9,817 bases of DNA. It comes from Fidelibacterota bacterium (GTDB taxonomy: Bacteria > Fidelibacterota > Fidelibacteria > Fidelibacterales > Fidelibacteraceae). The position numbers were made by a program, and so were the translations under genes. Below, piece after piece: positions 7,036 through 9,817 of this stretch (its first letter is position 1; each line of letters begins with the position of its first letter). Location of the stretch: contig JAFGVT010000178.1 in assembly GCA_016937825.1 (NCBI GenBank), positions 1 to 9,817 of the forward strand. Reading direction: 5' to 3'. The notes beneath the pieces were generated by a model. The model searched no databases, had not been told where the DNA came from, and saw only the letters and a list, made by a program, of their open reading frames with translations.

Positions 7036-7522
7036 AGATCACCTCCAGGTATTTTTCAAATTTTTGTACGATATCGCGTGTGGCGCCCTCAAGATCTTCA
7101 TGCCGGATCTCGATCCAGTGAATGTAGAGGTAGTCGCCCCGGATCTCCGCGGTCAGGGTCCCCGGCGTCAGCGTGATGGAATTCGCCAGAAGGGTCCTGC
7201 CGATCCGGGACTGAAGTTTCGTCCGGACCTTGACGATCCCGGGTTTGATCGGCAATTTCGGGTCGATCACCCGCCGCGCTACATCCAGGTTCGAGACCAG
7301 CAGTTCCCGGAGAAAAACTAGAACATACAGAACGCCGTACCAAAGCGACTTGGGCGTCAGCCTGACATCCCCCAGCACGGGTTCCATCCCCAGGGTCAGC
7401 AGCACCACCAGGGCCGATACGATCAGGCCGGCGACGATCTCCTGCATATCCCGGGGTGTCAGCATGACCCAGATCAGCATCAGGCCCAGAAACGATAAAA
7501 TGGCATGTTTGACTTTTTTCAT
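7028..7522 (-). CDS. mrpE: MrpE/MnhE (MbhA) subunit
   Basis: The 164-residue protein of the MnhE family has N-terminal hydrophobic helices (residues about 8-48 and 60-77) followed by a soluble C-terminal domain. The family signature ANSITLTPGTLTAEI (113-127) and the following YLYIHWIEI (131-139) are intact. MrpE is the first structural subunit of this complex and contacts F and G in known Mrp/Mbh structures. The ATG at 7522 is the first start of the frame, and GCGGAAGA lies immediately before it, a weaker and closely spaced ribosome site. A 47-base AT-rich gap separates it from rex, the largest gap within the operon. Confidence 0.94.
   Translation of the reverse strand: MKKVKHAILSFLGLMLIWVMLTPRDMQEIVAGLIVSALVVLLTLGMEPVLGDVRLTPKSLWYGVLYVLVFLRELLVSNLDVARRVIDPKLPIKPGIVKVRTKLQSRIGRTLLANSITLTPGTLTAEIRGDYLYIHWIEIRHEDLEGATRDIVQKFEKYLEVIFG
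7040..7046 (-). promoter_or_regulatory. strong Shine-Dalgarno that decides the TTG start of mrpF
   Basis: GGAGGTGATCTTTG reads on the minus strand. GGAGGTG complements the usual 16S rRNA 3' end and lies six bases from the first usable start after the bases it shares with mrpE. This supports TTG initiation over any later ATG. Confidence 0.75.
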
Positions 7523-7569
7523 TCTTCCGCTTTCTCTGATTTGAGCGTTTAAATATAATTAAATGTGTA
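7523..7569 (-). promoter_or_regulatory. AT-rich spacer between rex and mrpE, possible internal promoter
   Basis: The spacer holds an AT-only run (7548-7563) that reads TTTAATTATATTTAAA on the minus strand, an imperfect inverted repeat. It contains a possible -10 (TATATT), but I find no -35 at 16-18 bases. It may be a secondary promoter for the structural genes or merely a spacer. No copy of the Rex-type half-site TTGTGAA is present here. Confidence 0.25.
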
Positions 7570-8223
7570 TCAGCTTCCCTGCGATAAGCAATTTTTCATG
7601 CAGTAGGAGATGACTTCCAGTTCTTTCGCAAGATCGATATTATGTACGAACATGTTATTCTGTTTCGGCGGGAAGATCACCGCCGTGAAATTCAGGACGC
7701 CCTTGACGTAGCCCGGATCCAGGTCGTTCACGATCGCCTGCGCTTCGGATGAGGGAACGGTCAGGACCACGATCTGGATTGCATGCTTCCGAATGAAAGG
7801 CTTCAGTTCTTCAAGGGGGTAGACCTTAGCATAACCGATGGTCTTGCCGATCTTTTCCGGATCCGTGTCAAAGGCCGCGATAAAATTGAAGTTCACGTCC
7901 GCAAAACCGGGATAACGGATGATCGCCGTGCCCAGGTGGCCCGCACCGACGAGAACGACGTCTTTCAGCTTGTCCAGTCCCAGTATTTTATTGATCTGCC
8001 GGGTAAGGTCGCGGACATTGTAGCCCATTCCCTTGACGCCGTAGGCTCCGAACTGGGCAAGGTCCTTGCGGACGATCGAGGCATTGAGCCCGCAGCGTTC
8101 GGAAATTTCCAGGGACGTCAGCATGTCCCTTCCGGCCTCCCCTGCACAGCGTATGCAGCGAAGATAATCGGTCAATCTGCGAATAACGGCTTCTGATATT
8201 TTTGTCGTCGTGTTCAGTTCCAT
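7570..8223 (-). CDS. rex: Redox-sensing transcriptional repressor Rex
   Basis: The product is a 217-residue Rex protein. Rex dimers bind DNA when NAD+ is high and leave it when NADH binds. Residues 10-70 form the winged-helix domain, with the signature ASIVRKDLAQFGAYGVKGMGY (48-68). Residues 87-205 form the Rossmann domain with the nucleotide-binding loop VGAGHLG (92-98), the acidic DTDPEKIG (119-126), VLTVPS (153-158) and VKGVLNFTAV (173-182). The length is typical. The N-terminal domain has Cys23-x-x-Cys26, and Cys208 and Cys212 are near the C-terminus. The start ATG has only AGGA one base away, so initiation is fixed by homology and not by a good ribosome site. It heads the operon of ion-pumping complex genes, and a perfect palindrome with Rex half-sites lies 33 bases upstream, pointing to autoregulation and control of the operon. 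Confidence 0.97.
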   Translation of the reverse strand: MELNTTTKISEAVIRRLTDYLRCIRCAGEAGRDMLTSLEISERCGLNASIVRKDLAQFGAYGVKGMGYNVRDLTRQINKILGLDKLKDVVLVGAGHLGTAIIRYPGFADVNFNFIAAFDTDPEKIGKTIGYAKVYPLEELKPFIRKHAIQIVVLTVPSSEAQAIVNDLDPGYVKGVLNFTAVIFPPKQNNMFVHNIDLAKELEVISYCMKNCLSQGS

Positions 8224-8255
8224 GTCCTGTCATTGATCGTTACGTTTTAACTCGC

Positions 8256-8279
8256 TTGTGAAAGTTATAACTTTCACAA
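8256..8279. promoter_or_regulatory. 24-bp perfect palindrome, probable Rex operator
   Basis: TTGTGAAAGTTA is followed directly by its exact reverse complement, 12 + 12 bases with no mismatch. The outer seven bases of each arm (TTGTGAA / TTCACAA) are the classical Rex half-site. The space between them is 10 bases, whereas the well-known Rex operator is 18 bp with a four-base spacer, so the arms are about half a helical turn further apart. It lies between the divergently oriented rex and methyltransferase genes and overlaps TATAAC on both strands, a possible -10. Binding by Rex is inferred from half-site match and position. Confidence 0.65.
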
Positions 8280-8390
8280 ATTGAATGCAAGAAAAAAATC
8301 GATCGCGGGGTCACCGGGTAAACCGCCGCGCCGGACCTGAGGTCACGGGGCCTTGTTCTGAAAAAAATATCTGTGAATTCTGCGGCATCC

Positions 8391-8401
8391 GTGATTAAAT
8401 T
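8391..8401 (+). promoter_or_regulatory. putative -10-type box directly upstream of the methyltransferase start
   Basis: GTGATTAAATT ends five bases before the ATG, and the identical 11-mer sits at the same distance from the ATG of the next plus-strand gene. TAAATT resembles a -10 (TAnnnT). At this distance transcription would start at or next to the ATG, giving a leaderless message, which fits the absence of a Shine-Dalgarno. No good -35 is seen. Confidence 0.4.
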
Positions 8402-8406
8402 GAAGC

Positions 8407-9027
8407 ATGTCAACCCTCATCAAACTTTCCGCCCGGCTCTATGATCCGGTCCTGGGAAGGGCCCTGAAACCCCTGCGGCAGGCTTTTGTCCGTGCTTTGC
8501 CCGAAGACAGGAGCCTCCGTATTCTGGACCTTTGCTGCGGCACAGGCGATCAGCTGCGGGCATTTGAAAGAGCGGGATACGGGGACCTGCGCGGACTGGA
8601 CCTGGACCCGGGCATGCTGGCCGTGGCAAAAAGGCGTTCCGGAACGATCCCGTTTGACGAGGGCGATGCCGCCCATACGCCTTATCCCGACGCTTCCTTT
8701 GATATTGTGACCCTCTCCCTCGCCCTGCACGATAAGGAGCAGTCCCTCCGGGAAGCGATCCTGACAGAGGCCTACCGGCTGCTCAAACCCGAGGCATATA
8801 TCCTGTCCGCCGATTTCGCGTTTGACGAAAGGACACGCTTCATGGGCCGTTTTCTGATCACGGCGGTGGAACGCTTTGCCGGCGGGGAGCATTATGAGAA
8901 TTTCAAGGACTATGTCCGCCGGGGCGGCATGAAAAATATTTTGCCCGGGGGTGACGTTGACATCGCAGAGACGGCACGTGTGCTGAATGCGGGGATCGCC
9001 CTTTGGAAGATACGGCATAGACGGTAA
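8407..9027 (+). CDS. class I SAM-dependent methyltransferase (UbiE/Methyltransf_11-like)
   Basis: The 206-residue soluble protein has a Rossmann-type methyltransferase fold. The SAM-binding motif I is ILDLCCGTGDQ (residues 39-49), the acidic residue after strand 2 is in GLDLDPGM (63-70), the GDAAHTPYPDASFDIV stretch (86-101) covers motifs II-III, and LTEAYRLLKPEAYIL (119-133) is the usual post-motif helix and strand. The overall pattern resembles UbiE/MenG-like small-molecule methyltransferases, but the substrate cannot be read from the sequence. The protein lacks a signal peptide. The ATG at 8407 has no Shine-Dalgarno, only an AT-rich box shared with the next gene. It is transcribed away from rex, so any link to the respiratory operon would be through the shared intergenic region. 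A role in quinone synthesis is possible but unsupported. Confidence 0.85.
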   Translation: MSTLIKLSARLYDPVLGRALKPLRQAFVRALPEDRSLRILDLCCGTGDQLRAFERAGYGDLRGLDLDPGMLAVAKRRSGTIPFDEGDAAHTPYPDASFDIVTLSLALHDKEQSLREAILTEAYRLLKPEAYILSADFAFDERTRFMGRFLITAVERFAGGEHYENFKDYVRRGGMKNILPGGDVDIAETARVLNAGIALWKIRHRR

Positions 9028-9131
9028 GAAAAACAGCGCTCTGCCCGCTGCGGCTGATGTGATTTTTTCGAGTTCGTCCGGAAGTCCGAATTTTTATATG
9101 TAATCTGAACGCTTTGTGATTAAATTAAACC
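9028..9131 (+). other. short intergenic region between the two plus-strand genes
   Basis: This stretch holds two T-runs (9063-9068, 9091-9095), only weak hairpins ahead of them, and the AT box before the next gene. I see no convincing terminator. Confidence 0.5.
9116..9126 (+). promoter_or_regulatory. putative -10-type box directly upstream of the exported protein start
   Basis: This is a second copy of GTGATTAAATT, again ending five bases before an ATG and again with no Shine-Dalgarno between it and the start. It is read as a possible -10 for a leaderless or near-leaderless message; no clear -35 accompanies it. Confidence 0.4.
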
Positions 9132-9817
9132 ATGCTTAAACGAATTCTGCTTATTGTTCTCTTTGGTGCATCCTTTCTTGCGGCGGATGAACTTGATTCA
9201 TTGCTTGCCGTTTTGGAATCCCACCGGGAAGATGAAGCCTGGCTGGACCTTTTGCTGGGCCGCGCGAATTATCATTTTGTTTATGTCAAGGCCGGCTATG
9301 AGAGCGACAGTTATTTCTCCGGCCGGGACGTGGGACTGGACCAGTACAACGTGGCACTGCAGACGGCCTATCATTTTAAAGGCTTTACCGCCACGGCCGC
9401 CGGGATCATCTATCCGGACCTGATCCCGCGCTGGAACATCAGTTTTTTGAGCGCGGGCTACCGCTTGCCGCTGTCCCTGCCGCTGGCCGTCGACCTTGCC
9501 TACGACCGCTATATCTTTCACACGCCCGTGGATTCGCTGAAGGGAAGTTTTCCGAACGGGTTCCGGCTGGGGCTCTCCCATCAAAAACCTGCCTGGGGTC
9601 TCATCGCGGGGTACACCTTGCTGGCCGGCGAAGGCTTCTTTTCCCAGGTCAATGCCGGCGGACACCTGATGCTGACCCTGTTCCGCTGGGGACAGTCCGG
9701 CACGCTCCGGTTCCAGCCGCGGATCGACCTGCTGTTCGGGAACGAGATGGTCGCACTGGCGCTGCTTCCCGGCGGCGACCCTGAACCGGACTATACCTAC
9801 GCTTTCGGTTTGCTGAA
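9132..9817 (+). CDS. exported protein, probable outer-membrane beta-barrel, partial
   Basis: An open frame from the ATG at 9132 runs 228 codons to the right edge with no stop. The N-terminus MLKRILLIVLFGASFLAA is a typical Sec signal peptide, with likely cleavage before DELD. The rest is rich in alternating hydrophobic and aromatic strands with Gly and Tyr (for example NYHFVYVKAGYES, YNVALQTAYHF, LAVDLAYDRYIF, FRLGLSHQKPAWGLIAGYTL), separated by short polar turns, as expected for a transmembrane beta-barrel. I do not recognise the family. Codon use and frame integrity support a real gene. No Shine-Dalgarno is present. The beta-barrel reading is inferred from composition and pattern only; a soluble periplasmic beta protein is the main alternative. 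Confidence 0.75.
   Translation, partial: MLKRILLIVLFGASFLAADELDSLLAVLESHREDEAWLDLLLGRANYHFVYVKAGYESDSYFSGRDVGLDQYNVALQTAYHFKGFTATAAGIIYPDLIPRWNISFLSAGYRLPLSLPLAVDLAYDRYIFHTPVDSLKGSFPNGFRLGLSHQKPAWGLIAGYTLLAGEGFFSQVNAGGHLMLTLFRWGQSGTLRFQPRIDLLFGNEMVALALLPGGDPEPDYTYAFGLL

Larger units (their letters stand above)
8224..8406. other. intergenic region between rex and the methyltransferase gene
   Basis: No gene is seen here. Next to rex is the 24-bp palindrome; the middle (8301-8352) is GC-rich and contains two similar GGTCAC-GGG boxes (8309-8318 and 8341-8350) and a short inverted repeat GACCTGAGGTC (8334-8344). The part nearest the methyltransferase is AT-rich, with the box GTGATTAAATT 16 bases before the ATG. 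Promoters for both directions should lie here. Confidence 0.6.

Noticed and set aside
8410..9018. Minus-strand open frame of 202 codons opposite the methyltransferase
   Set aside because: The plus frame carries the SAM-binding motif and a coherent methyltransferase order; the minus frame shows nothing recognisable.
9028..9100. Intrinsic terminator after the methyltransferase gene
   Set aside because: CAGCG/CGCTG gives only a five-base stem well before the T-run, and the stem before TTTTTAT (TTCG/CGAA) has internal mismatches. Neither is convincing.
1..9817. CRISPR arrays, insertion sequences, tRNA or rRNA genes
   Set aside because: I saw no regularly spaced repeats, transposase-like frames, terminal inverted repeats or RNA gene signatures.

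Overview
The window carries one long, tightly packed operon on the minus strand (about 8223 down past position 1) and two plus-strand genes at the right end that point away from it. Transcription of the operon starts at a Rex redox-repressor gene. It then runs through a full set of Mrp/Mbh-type ion-antiporter membrane subunits (E, F, G, D-like, fused E/B, C, and a 1047-residue double antiporter). It ends in complex-I-like core subunits: NuoH-like, NuoB-like, and a NuoC-like subunit cut by the left edge. The catalytic large subunit (NuoD-like) and any ferredoxin-like subunit are expected just beyond position 1 and cannot be seen.

Taken together this is a respiratory complex of the Mbh/Mbx(Mbs)/Mrp superfamily. 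In that superfamily a soluble electron-transfer arm related to group 4 [NiFe] hydrogenases and complex I drives proton and Na+ translocation through Mrp-type modules. Three features favour an Mbx/Mbs-like, non-hydrogenase complex over a true H2-evolving Mbh. The NuoH homologue lies before the NuoB homologue, two antiporter domains lie directly upstream of NuoH, and the NuoB homologue lacks one of the four usual cluster cysteines. The missing large subunit would decide this. Rex at the head of the operon, with a perfect 24-bp palindrome built from Rex-type half-sites just upstream, suggests that the NADH/NAD+ ratio controls the complex.

Layout: 1-369 NuoC-like (partial); 405-1046 NuoB-like; 1069-1989 NuoH-like; 1993-5136 fused double antiporter; 5130-5483 MrpC; 5480-6169 MbhE/MrpB fusion; 6162-6410 MbhD-like; 6407-6775 MrpG; 6775-7035 MrpF; 7028-7522 MrpE; 7570-8223 Rex; 8224-8406 intergenic region with the palindrome; 8407-9027 (+) SAM-dependent methyltransferase; 9132-9817 (+) exported, probably beta-barrel, protein cut by the right edge. 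From mrpE to the double antiporter every gene junction overlaps, by 1 to 8 bases. Most operon genes have good Shine-Dalgarno sequences. The two plus-strand genes have none, but share an identical AT-rich box just before the ATG.

The organism is a bacterium, since Rex is bacterial. It is probably anaerobic, because such complexes usually run on reduced ferredoxin. It probably has an outer membrane, judging from the signal peptide plus beta-rich protein at the right end. The DNA is moderately GC-rich. I cannot name the phylum from this sequence alone.
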